Shown here one piece after another: positions 1 through 7,693 of a stretch of DNA of 64,000 nucleotides (position 1 is the stretch's first letter; each line of letters opens with the position of its first letter). The position numbers were made by a program, and so were the translations under genes. The DNA is from JAIVGV01 sp032229975. Lineage in GTDB: Bacteria > Acidobacteriota > Blastocatellia > Pyrinomonadales > Pyrinomonadaceae. Location of the stretch: contig JAVXVG010000018.1 in NCBI GenBank assembly GCA_032229975.1, positions 13,038 to 77,037 on the forward strand, given 5' to 3'. The notes beneath the pieces were generated by a model. It was not told the origin of the DNA. It ran no database searches and saw nothing but the letters and a program-made list of their open reading frames with translations.

Positions 1-28
1 CGGCGTTGTGCTCATCAATAACCTCTGA

Positions 29-99
29 AGTCAAGAGTCTGGAGTCGGAGATGTTTGACGAGTTGACTCTCGACTCCAGACCTCAGACTCCGGACTCGA
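29..99. repeat. GGAGTC-word hairpin element
   Basis: The stretch is built from variants of the word AGTCTGGAGTC on the left and its complement on the right. GTCTGGAGTC (37-46) pairs perfectly with GACTCCAGAC (72-81), and further GACTC copies follow up to 99. Related words recur at 1414-1484 and 60811-60922. It lies about 180 bases before the nitroreductase start. There is no T-tract, so it is not a canonical terminator. The rest of 1-281 shows no gene I can support. Confidence 0.75.
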
Positions 100-281
100 A
101 TGAGAGGTTCGCCCGCGCGCGGCGGGCTGTCAAGGAGAGCAAGAAGTCGTGCGGCCCTCAATGTAATTCTTGAGCGTGTTCGAGAGTGTTCGTGCGTCGC
201 GTCTTTGTGTGGCGTCGCAGCAGCGCGTACAATCACTGTCTTCGTCGAGAACGTTACTAATCAGAAGGGGAACGGATCATC

Positions 282-980
282 TTGAGAGACAAGCCGACCA
301 ATCTGCCGCAGACACGGCCCGGCGGCGAGCCGTTGAAACCTTTGACGGACGTGCTGCTCGAAAGGCGTGCGACGGGTGAGTTCTTGCCGGACGAAGTGCC
401 GGAGAAATATCTGAACGCGATCCTCGAACTCGGCGCGCAGGCCCCCTCCGGGTATAATTTGCAGCCGTGGCGTTTCATCGTCGTACGCGGCGCGGAGAAT
501 CGAAAGCGACTCCAGTCGGTCGCTTTCAATCAGCCGAAGATCGGGCAGGCCCCTGTCATTGTCATCTTCGTCGGCATGAAGCAGGAGTGGAAGAAGCGCG
601 CTGATGAAGTTTTCCGCGAGGGCGCAGAGCGCGGCGCGGGGAAGATGGATGCGTGGGAAGGCTATCGCGATAGCGCGATCGGATTCATTGAAGGGATGCA
701 GCACTTGCCGACGTGGGTTAATCGTCACACGATGATCGCGTTCACGACGATGATGATCGCGGCTGAAGCATACGGCTTCGACACCGCGCCGATGGAGGGC
801 TTCGACGCGGCAGGCGTGAAGCGCGAGTTCGGGCTGCCGGAAGAGGCGGAGGTCGTCGGGCTGCTGGCTATCGGTCGCGCGGCGGGCGCGGAGAAGCCCT
901 ACCCCGGTCGCTTCGAGCTATCGCGCATCGTCTATAGCGAGCGTTACGGCGAAGGGTGGAAAAGCAACGATGAAGTATGA
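282..980 (+). CDS. Nitroreductase family protein
   Basis: 232 residues, usual length for the FMN-dependent nitroreductase fold, which reduces nitro groups, quinones or flavins with NAD(P)H. The N-terminal pattern RRATGEF followed by AQAPSGYNLQPWRF is the family's FMN-binding signature, and VVGLLAIGR near the C-terminus fits the closing strand. The start is TTG at 282 with an AGAAGGGG ribosome-binding site about 12 bases upstream. The last residues (NDEV) are encoded by the first copy of the AACGATGAAG word of the hairpin element that follows, so the C-terminus appears to have been extended or replaced by repeat DNA. The substrate cannot be told from sequence. It probably stands alone or is transcribed with the VOC gene downstream. 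Confidence 0.88.
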   Translation: MRDKPTNLPQTRPGGEPLKPLTDVLLERRATGEFLPDEVPEKYLNAILELGAQAPSGYNLQPWRFIVVRGAENRKRLQSVAFNQPKIGQAPVIVIFVGMKQEWKKRADEVFREGAERGAGKMDAWEGYRDSAIGFIEGMQHLPTWVNRHTMIAFTTMMIAAEAYGFDTAPMEGFDAAGVKREFGLPEEAEVVGLLAIGRAAGAEKPYPGRFELSRIVYSERYGEGWKSNDEV

Positions 981-1027
981 ACGATGAACTGGAGACAAAA
1001 TAGTTTTTACTTCATCGTTCATCGTTT
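967..1027. repeat. AACGATGAAG-word hairpin overlapping a stop codon
   Basis: AACGATGAAGT (967-977) pairs perfectly with ACTTCATCGTT (1010-1020). A second left copy (AACGATGAAC, 981-990) and a second right copy follow. The left arm contains the last codons and stop of the nitroreductase gene. The same word occurs at 18161-18243 and 57600-57677. Confidence 0.85.
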
Positions 1028-1045
1028 GTTCTCGGAGTTGAATCA

Positions 1046-1408
1046 ATGGCGGAGCAGATTGAGTCGCGTTTCGGAGGCGTGGTCGATCACGTGGCGGTGC
1101 GCTGCGAGGATTTGACGCGCGACGTGCGCGAGTATGAGCGCATCGGCTTCACGCTCGAAACGCTCTATGAGGATTGGGCGATGATGCGCGACCCGCGCGG
1201 GTTCGGGCTGGCCCTCTTGCCGCCCGCGTCGAAGCATCCGCCGCATCTTGGTTTGCGCGTCGAATCGCGCGAGGAGTTGGAAGAGTTTGCGCGGCGCGAA
1301 GGACGGGCCCTCAAGGAGCATCGCGACCGCACGGTCTCTTTCTACACGAAGGGCGTGGGCGGGCAGGTGGTCGAAGTGATCTACTACCCGCCGGACTACA
1401 AAAAATAG
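1046..1408 (+). CDS. VOC (glyoxalase/bleomycin-resistance) family protein
   Basis: 120 residues. The opening VDHVAVRCEDLTRDVREYERIGF is broken here as VDHVAV then YERIGF, the classic start of a vicinal-oxygen-chelate module. A second HLGLRVESREEL strand and the closing VVEVIYYPPD complete one beta-alpha-beta-beta-beta unit pair. Candidate metal ligands are His13 of the first strand and the Glu of the terminal VVEVIY strand. The family covers glyoxalases, dioxygenases and resistance proteins, so no reaction can be assigned. The ATG at 1046 has GGAG upstream at 1035. It directly follows the hairpin element and precedes tatA. Confidence 0.8.
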   Translation: MAEQIESRFGGVVDHVAVRCEDLTRDVREYERIGFTLETLYEDWAMMRDPRGFGLALLPPASKHPPHLGLRVESREELEEFARREGRALKEHRDRTVSFYTKGVGGQVVEVIYYPPDYKK

Positions 1409-1413
1409 TCGTC

Positions 1414-1484
1414 AGTCCGGAGTCAAGAGTCTAAAGCCTTAGCAAGAGATTCGACTCCGCACTCCAGACTTACGACTCCGGACT
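1414..1484. repeat. GGAGTC-word hairpin abutting the tatA start
   Basis: AGTCCGGAGTC (1414-1424) pairs perfectly with GACTCCGGACT (1474-1484). Between them are degenerate copies (AGAGTCTAAAG, GACTCCGCACTCCAGAC). The right arm ends three bases before the tatA ATG at 1488, replacing the position where a Shine-Dalgarno sequence would be expected. Confidence 0.8.
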
Positions 1485-1487
1485 TTT

Positions 1488-1955
1488 ATGACACTACTTT
1501 TTCTCGAATCGGTGGGAACGACGGAGCTGCTGGTGATCCTCATCGCCGCGCTTGTCCTCTTCGGGCCACGCAAGCTGCCGGAACTGAGTCGCTCATTGGG
1601 CAAGGGCCTGAGTGAGTTCAAGCGCGCGTCCGATGAGTTCAAGCAAACGTGGGAGCGCGAGGTCAGCTTTGAAACTTCAGAGCGCGAGCGTCGCGTCGGT
1701 GATGCGATGTTGCCGCCGGAGAATCAGCGCGCGGAAATTAACGCGAGTAACATGATCGCTTCGTCTTCGGTCGCGCCCGAAGCGCAGACGGGCGCGAACA
1801 CCATCGCGCGCGGCGCGGGCGATCACACGGGCGAGCCGACGATGTTCGCCCCTGTTGACTCAACTACGATAGGCACGAACGGAACGGACGCGAGCGCGCG
1901 GCGAGACACGACGGAGATCGCGCCGCAGTCGCCGCACAAAGCCGACTGGCTCTAG
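1488..1955 (+). CDS. tatA: Twin-arginine translocase subunit TatA/TatB
   Basis: 155 residues. The N-terminus has a short hydrophobic helix (about residues 10-27, TTELLVILIAALVL), the FGP hinge and the amphipathic helix KLPELSRSLGKGLSEFK that define TatA/B proteins, which form the pore or receptor of the twin-arginine translocase in the inner membrane. The remainder is a low-complexity, probably disordered tail, longer than in typical TatA. TatA and TatB are not separable by eye; the long tail could suit TatB. tatC follows after 2 bases, so the two are one operon. No ribosome-binding site is visible because the repeat element occupies the leader. Confidence 0.9.
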   Translation: MTLLFLESVGTTELLVILIAALVLFGPRKLPELSRSLGKGLSEFKRASDEFKQTWEREVSFETSERERRVGDAMLPPENQRAEINASNMIASSSVAPEAQTGANTIARGAGDHTGEPTMFAPVDSTTIGTNGTDASARRDTTEIAPQSPHKADWL

Positions 1956-1957
1956 AG

Positions 1958-3073
1958 TTGGCCCTCGCTGGTTTTCCTCTTCGCGCGCTTGAAATGGCTT
2001 CGACGCTTTTAGATGGTGAGAATGATCGAGAGGAGCGCGAGTCGCTGCTCGGCGGTCAGATGTCTTTCCTCGATCACCTCGACGAGCTGCGCCGACGCCT
2101 CATTCGCTCCGCCATCTTCGTCTTCGTCGCCTTCTTCCTCTGCTGGTGGGTCTCCGACTATATCTACAACTTCCTCGCGCGCCCGGTGCGCGTCGCGCTC
2201 GCCAACGCGCAGCGTCGCCAACTTCCGCTCGGTGGTCTCACCGGCAACGAAGCCGTCCAGCCGCTCAGCAGTGCGAAGGAGAACGACACGGGCCGCTACG
2301 TCTTCGCGGAGACAACGAAGCTCGGCGCGAGCGTCATCCCCGTCGGCGCATCCGTCATGGCCCGTGTCACGCGCGACGCGCAGGGCCAGCTCGGACTCTT
2401 CACCGACGAGCCGCTGTTTGCGGGCAACACGATCATCCCGAAAGGCGTGCGCCTGCCCTTCGATGTGAACGCTAAACCCGACGCGCTCCCCGGCATCGAC
2501 GATCGCCTCATCGTCAACACGGCCATCGAGCCTTTCTCGCTCTACGTCAAGGTCTCGCTCTATGCGGCGATCGGCCTGTCAATTCCCTTCCTGCTCTGGC
2601 AAATCTGGGCGTTCGTCGCGCCCGGCCTCTATCCGCACGAGCGTTCCTACGCGCTGCCCTTCATCGTGCTCTCGTCGGTCGCCTTCATCATCGGTGCGGC
2701 GTTCGCTTACTACGTCATCTTTCCCCCGGCGGCCGCCTACCTGCTCGGACTCGGTCAGGACTTCCGTCTGCTCTTGAAAGCCGACGACTACTTCGACTTC
2801 ATCATCCTCATCATGCTCGGCATGGGACTCGTCTTCCAGATGCCCGCGATCACTTACGTGCTCGCTCGCATCGGCATCGTCACCGCCGGGTGGCTCGTGC
2901 GCGTCTGGAAAGTTTCGCTCATCGTTATCCTCGTCGCCGCCGCCGTGCTCTCGCCCACCAACGACGTGCCCAACATGATGCTCTTCGCCGCACCAATGCT
3001 CGTCCTCTACGTCGTCTCGATCTTCATCGCGTGGGCCTTTGGCAAGAAGCGCAGGGCGACGGCGAGCGGGTGA
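1958..3073 (+). CDS. tatC: Sec-independent protein translocase TatC with large periplasmic insertion
   Basis: 371 residues from the TTG at 1958, or 359 from the ATG at 1994, against about 250 for typical TatC. It forms the six-helix core that recognises twin-arginine signal peptides. The N-terminal LDHLDELRRRLIRS, the EPFSLYVKVSLYAAI strand-helix and WAFVAPGLYPHER are TatC signatures. About 100 extra residues (roughly 82-183) lie between ARPVRVAL and LIVNTAIEPF, that is in the first periplasmic loop; E. coli TatC has only a handful there. Neither start has a convincing ribosome-binding site, and translational coupling to tatA (2-base gap) favours the TTG. Reading frame and composition are continuous through the insertion. 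Confidence 0.93.
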   Translation: MALAGFPLRALEMASTLLDGENDREERESLLGGQMSFLDHLDELRRRLIRSAIFVFVAFFLCWWVSDYIYNFLARPVRVALANAQRRQLPLGGLTGNEAVQPLSSAKENDTGRYVFAETTKLGASVIPVGASVMARVTRDAQGQLGLFTDEPLFAGNTIIPKGVRLPFDVNAKPDALPGIDDRLIVNTAIEPFSLYVKVSLYAAIGLSIPFLLWQIWAFVAPGLYPHERSYALPFIVLSSVAFIIGAAFAYYVIFPPAAAYLLGLGQDFRLLLKADDYFDFIILIMLGMGLVFQMPAITYVLARIGIVTAGWLVRVWKVSLIVILVAAAVLSPTNDVPNMMLFAAPMLVLYVVSIFIAWAFGKKRRATASG

Positions 3074-3393
3074 AGGGTGAGCTGAACCGCGAACGCGCAA
3101 GACGCAGAATCTGCGGCTTTTCAGGCAACTTCGCACCCGCGCCTCGCATCTTGACCTTGTCCGGCTGAGACTCTAAAATCCGTGGTCTGAAAGTCGGGCG
3201 ATGCTTCGGCTCAATGCCTTATGAGGCTGTTCGAGACGAATGCGTCGCCGTTTTAACGACCGCCGGTCGAATCATCCGAAGGGTCTCGTTCCTCCGACAC
3301 ACGCCGCCGCCCCGAAAGCCTTTCAGGTGCGCGGCTCGCAAAAGCAACAGATCGTTTCGCGTCTTTCACGCCGAACCGACAGGAGTTTTATTC

Positions 3394-5055
3394 ATGGCTC
3401 GTCGCAACCCTCTCTGGCTTCGTCTGAGCGCCGTCGCTCTCGCATTCCTCTTCATCACCCCATCCGCATCCTTCGCACAAGACAAAAAAAAGAAGGACGA
3501 CCAGCAGTCACAGCCGGACGACGTGATGTCGCGCCAGCGCACGCGCAAGCCGGAGATGAAGAAGGTCTATAAGGACTGGCTCGAACAGGACGTGGCCTAC
3601 ATCATCCGGCCGGAAGAGCGGGCCGCCTTCAAGAAGCTCCAGACCGATGAGGAGCGCGAGCAGTTCATTGAAGGCTTCTGGCGCAAGCGCGATCCCGATC
3701 CCGATACGGATGAGAACGAGTACAAGGACGAATACTACGAGCGCATCGCTTACGCCAACGAGCACTTCGCCTCCGGCATTCCGGGATGGAAGACTGATCG
3801 TGGCCGCATCTACATCATGTTCGGCAAGCCCGATGAGAAGGAGTCGCATCCTTCGGGCGGCAATTACCAGCGCGAGAGTTATGAGGGCGGCGGCGGCACT
3901 TCAACCTACCCGTTCGAGCGTTGGTTCTATCGCTACATCGAGGGCGTCGGATCGGGCGTCGAGATCGAGTTCGTCGATCCGACAGGTTCGGGCGAGTATC
4001 GCATCGCGCGCTCGCCCGAAGAGAAGGATGCGCTCATCAACGTCCCCGGCGCGGGGCTCACGCTCGCCGAAGAGCTGGGACTACAGAACAAAGCCGACCG
4101 CGTCGCCTTCGGCTCGATGGGCATCGGCGCGTACAACCCGATGCGCGAACAGGACAACCCGTTCACGCGACTCGAAACGCTCGCCAACCTGCAAAAAGCT
4201 CCCGTCATCCACAACAAGGAGATGGCCGATCTCCTCACGACCGACCGCGGAACTATCGAAGACAACCCGCTCAACTTCGATATGCGCGTTGACTTCTATC
4301 GACAGTCGGACGAGCGCGTGATCACGGCCTTCACCATCCAGACCGAGAACAAAGACCTCGCCTTCAAAGACGACGGTAGCGGCATTCAGACCGCGCGCAT
4401 GAATATCTTCGGCAGGATCACCGCGCTCAACGGTCGTCGCGTCGGCGTCTTCGAGGACGTGGTGATGGCCAACGCCACCTCCGACGAACTCGTCACCATC
4501 AAGGATCGCAAGTCGGCCTACGGCAAGTCGTACCCTCTGCCGCCCGGACATTACAAGGTGGACGTGGTCGTGCGCGACATCAACTCCGGCGCGACGCAGA
4601 TCAAGCGACTCGGCTTCGAGGTTCCGAAGTACGATCCCAAGCAGCTCTCAACCTCGACGCTCGTGCTCGCCGCGCGCTTGCAGGCCCTTAATGATCAGCC
4701 TGCGGTCGGGCAGTTCACCATCGGCAACTTCAAAGTCATCCCGAATCTCTCCGGCAACTACCGTCGCGGCGAACCGCTCGGCGTCTATCTGCAAATCTAT
4801 AACGCCGGCATCGATCAGACGACGCTGCGGCCCTCCGTTGACGTTGACTACGTCGTCATGAAGGGCGGCAAAGAGATCGGCAAGATCACCGAAGACTGGA
4901 AGGGCCTGAGCGACGCCGGTCAGCGACTCACCCTCGCCAAGCTGCTGACCACCGAACGACTCTCGCCCGGCGAATACGAGATGCAGGTACGCATACGCGA
5001 CCGCGTCTCCGGCCAGTCCATCACGCCGACGGCGAAGTTCAACGTCATCGAGTAA
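3394..5055 (+). CDS. Secreted GWxTD-domain protein
   Basis: 553 residues from the ATG at 3394, chosen because AGGAG lies 8 bases upstream and the protein then begins with a clean signal peptide (MARRNPLWLRLSAVALAFL to ASFAQ). The open frame extends upstream to 3214 but that part is unlikely to be translated. The mature N-terminus is KKKK-rich. Around residues 100-170 comes the GWxTD region: FWRKRDPDPDTDENE, then GWKTDRGRIYIMFGKPDE. The GWxTD domain is typical of Acidobacteriota and Bacteroidota secreted proteins of unknown role. The C-terminal half looks like two beta-sandwich modules. A strong terminator follows, so this is probably a single-gene unit. I assign no enzymatic activity. Confidence 0.88.
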   Translation: MARRNPLWLRLSAVALAFLFITPSASFAQDKKKKDDQQSQPDDVMSRQRTRKPEMKKVYKDWLEQDVAYIIRPEERAAFKKLQTDEEREQFIEGFWRKRDPDPDTDENEYKDEYYERIAYANEHFASGIPGWKTDRGRIYIMFGKPDEKESHPSGGNYQRESYEGGGGTSTYPFERWFYRYIEGVGSGVEIEFVDPTGSGEYRIARSPEEKDALINVPGAGLTLAEELGLQNKADRVAFGSMGIGAYNPMREQDNPFTRLETLANLQKAPVIHNKEMADLLTTDRGTIEDNPLNFDMRVDFYRQSDERVITAFTIQTENKDLAFKDDGSGIQTARMNIFGRITALNGRRVGVFEDVVMANATSDELVTIKDRKSAYGKSYPLPPGHYKVDVVVRDINSGATQIKRLGFEVPKYDPKQLSTSTLVLAARLQALNDQPAVGQFTIGNFKVIPNLSGNYRRGEPLGVYLQIYNAGIDQTTLRPSVDVDYVVMKGGKEIGKITEDWKGLSDAGQRLTLAKLLTTERLSPGEYEMQVRIRDRVSGQSITPTAKFNVIE

Positions 5056-5082
5056 GACAGCCACGATCAAACTCATGAACAG

Positions 5083-5122
5083 CGACGGGCGGCAAGCATC
5101 AAACTTGCCGCCCGTCGTTTTT
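5083..5122. terminator. Rho-independent terminator between convergent genes
   Basis: GACGGGCGGCAAG (5084-5096) pairs perfectly with CTTGCCGCCCGTC (5104-5116) over a 7-base loop, followed by GTTTTTATT. It lies between the GWxTD gene (+) and nfi (-); the T-run faces the + strand. Confidence 0.9.
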
Positions 5123-5145
5123 ATTCCACTCAAGAACCTGTTGAT

Positions 5146-5856
5146 CTAAAACAGCCGACCCTGATCCGCCTCGCGCTCGCCGCGACGCATGGCGTTCACC
5201 AACAGGTGCGCGCGCCGCGTCGGCTCCGGCTGGCGATAGCCGCCGTCACACGCGAGCGTCAACTTGATCGCGCCTTCGAGATCGATGAGGTGGCCCGGCG
5301 AGACGTAGATCGGATGCGTGCGCGTCTTCGTTCGCAGAGCCGCGCCGACCGTCTCGTCGTTCTTCGGATCGATCATCGGCGACCAACTCCCGCGCTCCGC
5401 GTCCGGTTCTTCATACTTGCCGACGAGCACGGACTTCGCGCAGCCGAACGTCGGTCGGTTAATCAATAAACCGACGTGCGATGCGATGCCGACACGTCGC
5501 GGGTGCGCGATGCCCTGACCGTCGAACATCACAGCGTCCGGCTCGGTCTTCAACTTCGCCCAAGCCTCAAGCACGCTCGGCGTCTCGCGAAACGACAACA
5601 GGCCCGGCACATATGGGAACTGCGTCTCGCTCACCACGCCCACCTCTTCAACGACTTCGAGCGACGGCAAACGCAGCACCACTATTCCAGCCCACACGAC
5701 CGGCGAGAACTTGTTGAAGGAGATGTCCGCCCCCGCCACCGTCCTGATCTTTTTCCGCAACGGCGCGATCCGCACGCGCTCCCGCAAACTTTTCTGCAAC
5801 TCCACCGCTTCGCGCGGCGCAAGCCCCCACTCGTGCAACTGTTCGTAACTAGCCAT
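5146..5856 (-). CDS. nfi: Endonuclease V (deoxyinosine 3'-endonuclease)
   Basis: 236 residues, normal for the family. Endonuclease V nicks DNA one phosphodiester 3' to deoxyinosine and so starts repair of deaminated adenine. The metal-binding residues are recognisable: Asp44 in VAGADISF, Glu91 in LLSFRETP and Asp112 in MFDGQG. The wedge motif PYVPG precedes Glu91, and GQGIAHPRRVGIASHVG follows. The start at 5856 is supported by GAAGGAG a few bases upstream. It is encoded alone, convergent with the GWxTD gene. Confidence 0.95.
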   Translation of the reverse strand: MASYEQLHEWGLAPREAVELQKSLRERVRIAPLRKKIRTVAGADISFNKFSPVVWAGIVVLRLPSLEVVEEVGVVSETQFPYVPGLLSFRETPSVLEAWAKLKTEPDAVMFDGQGIAHPRRVGIASHVGLLINRPTFGCAKSVLVGKYEEPDAERGSWSPMIDPKNDETVGAALRTKTRTHPIYVSPGHLIDLEGAIKLTLACDGGYRQPEPTRRAHLLVNAMRRGEREADQGRLF

Positions 5857-6198
5857 CGCGCTCCTTCACGTCTCCTTACAAACACAACTTCCGCGTTTCA
5901 CCAACTCACCTTCGCGTCGAAATCGATCTTCTCGCTTGGGCTAATCATCGCTCGCACGCGATTCTAACAAGGCTCGGCGCGCGGGCAAAGACGAGTGCGC
6001 GAAAGCGGCAAGTTGCCGTACACCTGTACTGTAACGTTTCGCGCGTAAGGCGACGCGCAGAGAGATAAGTCTGCTTAACGTCAATCCCTGCGCGTGTGCG
6101 GCGCGCGGCATGGCTGTTGCCAACTGTCCTCGTGCTGACCCTTGTGTAAACCGACGCCCCAAGTTGGAATAGAACATTTCAGGAGGAGTAGTTTCACC
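5857..6198. other. 342-base intergenic region between divergent genes
   Basis: It holds the start regions of nfi (-) and of the secreted two-repeat protein (+). I see the nfi ribosome-binding site next to 5856 and AGGAGGAG at 6181-6188 for the + gene. No convincing -35/-10 pair, repeat or RNA gene stands out. Confidence 0.5.
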
Positions 6199-7182
6199 AT
6201 GAACAGACGTTTGCTTTCCATCGCGGGCGGAGTCGCCCTCGCATTCGCGTCGGCGGCGTTCACGAACGCCCAGCAGGCCACCACCACCGTCACCACGCAG
6301 CAGACCGCTGCGGTGCAGAACCCGGACGGGACGTACACCATCGTCCAATATCCGGTCGATAAAGAAGTGACCGTCAACTTGATGCCGGGCTCGACGCTCG
6401 CGGGCGCACGCGGTCTCGCCAAAGTCATGCGCCACGGCGACCTGACGACCATCAATCTCGATCTCGCGAGCCTGCCCGCCGACATGACCAACTTCAACGT
6501 TTACGCCGTCGATCCAATGGGCAAGTTCACGCTCCTTGGGCCCGTGACGGTCGCCAACGGCGCGGTCACACAGACGATGACGACGCCGCTCGACAAGTTC
6601 ATGCTCGTGCTCTCGCCCGCCGCACAGCTCTCGGCCTTCGACGACAACACGCCGATCCTGTTCCGCAGCGCAGTGCCCGAAGGGCTCGCCGTGATCCCTT
6701 ACTCGCGCACGAGCAACGAGCATATGCACGCGACGGGGCAGACGGTTGCTAACACGACGACGGCAGTCAATACGGCTGCAGGCACGGTCGTAACGACCAG
6801 CCCGGCTTACAACATACCGATGCTCGGCATCCCGACCTTCAAGCGCGGCGTTGACTCGCAGGTCAAGGTCAACCTCGCGGGCGAGATGACCGGCTCGCGC
6901 GTCAACTTCCGCGTGCTGCCGCGCAAGGATGGCCCGACGGCCATCGTCGCGCGCTTCCACCAGTTGAAGGACGCGCCTGCTGGCAAGCGTTACGTGCTCT
7001 GGGCTGTGGGCGCGGACAACAAGTTCGTCAAGCTCGGTCAGATCATCAACACGGCGAACCGCAACGAGGCTGAGATCAAGAGCGAGACTTCGCTCACGGA
7101 CTTTGGTCTCTTCATCACCAGCGAGGACGCGACCGATTTGGCGTCGCCCGTGGGGCCCGTCGTCGCGACGATCATTCGCTAG
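6199..7182 (+). CDS. Secreted protein with two similar domains, function unknown
   Basis: 327 residues from the ATG at 6199, preceded by AGGAGGAG with good spacing; upstream in-frame codons are not needed. The signal peptide is MNRRLLSIAGGVALAFASAA to FTNAQ. The mature protein is Thr/Gln-rich at first and then shows two modules, about residues 55-165 and 215-327. Each starts with a VNL strand followed by a beta-rich segment with an FNVYAVDPMGKFTLLGPV or RYVLWAVGADNKFVKLGQI-like pair of strands. This resembles the extracytoplasmic C-terminal domain of anti-sigma-K factors (Trp/Gly-rich strands), but that is weak similarity. A terminator follows, so it is monocistronic. Confidence 0.75.
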   Translation: MNRRLLSIAGGVALAFASAAFTNAQQATTTVTTQQTAAVQNPDGTYTIVQYPVDKEVTVNLMPGSTLAGARGLAKVMRHGDLTTINLDLASLPADMTNFNVYAVDPMGKFTLLGPVTVANGAVTQTMTTPLDKFMLVLSPAAQLSAFDDNTPILFRSAVPEGLAVIPYSRTSNEHMHATGQTVANTTTAVNTAAGTVVTTSPAYNIPMLGIPTFKRGVDSQVKVNLAGEMTGSRVNFRVLPRKDGPTAIVARFHQLKDAPAGKRYVLWAVGADNKFVKLGQIINTANRNEAEIKSETSLTDFGLFITSEDATDLASPVGPVVATIIR

Positions 7183-7271
7183 GCGAACGCTCTCGACATC
7201 CGTTTGAGACGAATCGTCTCGACATCGACTTGCCCGTTGCCGCCCCTCGCTAGAGCGGCGCGGGCGCGACG

Positions 7272-7313
7272 AAAGGGCCGGACTCCCTCGCAGGAAGTCC
7301 GGCCCTTTTCATT
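7272..7313 (+). terminator. Rho-independent terminator
   Basis: AAAGGGCCGGACT pairs perfectly with AGTCCGGCCCTTT across a loop of about 11 bases and continues into TTTTC. It ends the transcript of the secreted protein at 6199-7182. Confidence 0.92.
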
Positions 7314-7378
7314 TCATCGCGTAGCCCCGACCGAGCAGCAGCTCGCCCCGCCGCGAACGTACTTCCCGCAAAAAATGT

Positions 7379-7408
7379 TTGACCCCTCGCGCGCCGCGCG
7401 CTTATATT
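7379..7408 (+). promoter_or_regulatory. Sigma70-type promoter with long leader
   Basis: TTGACC (7379-7384) and TATATT (7403-7408) are separated by 18 bases, directly after the upstream terminator. Transcription from about 7415 would give a leader of about 280 bases before the protease start at 7694. The leader (7415-7693) is GC-rich and contains no gene or known riboswitch that I recognise. Confidence 0.65.
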
Positions 7409-7693
7409 CCTTGTAGCCGCAAAAGTGCGGCGCGGGCCAAGAGTCGCCTCAGACGCGAAAATCAAGCCCGCGCGTGCAAGCGTTCGCGGCTCTCTCGCAA
7501 GCAGCGCCGCAGGCCAGCCCACCGGCGGCAAGTCAATCTTCAACAAGTCATTCATCACGCGGCGCGCCGCCCCGACCCGCGTCGCGCCCCTCGGACAGCG
7601 CAGGGTTCTGCCCGCTCGGACGCTTCCTTCGTCCCCCTGCACGACGAACGTCAACCGGCCCTCCACGCTCGTTGACGCGACGGACATCTCACG

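Noticed and set aside
29..99. Possible CRISPR array
   Set aside because: The repeated words are too short, unequally spaced and arranged as inverted arms; there are no spacers and no cas genes in the window. The same applies to the other word-repeat loci.
3214..3393. Longer GWxTD protein from the upstream in-frame ATG
   Set aside because: The extra 60 residues are basic and unlike any export signal, while the ATG at 3394 has AGGAG and opens a clean signal peptide.
5941..6960. 339-codon - strand frame
   Set aside because: Overlaps the signal-peptide gene 6199-7182, which has a strong ribosome-binding site; the antisense product is Arg/His-rich.
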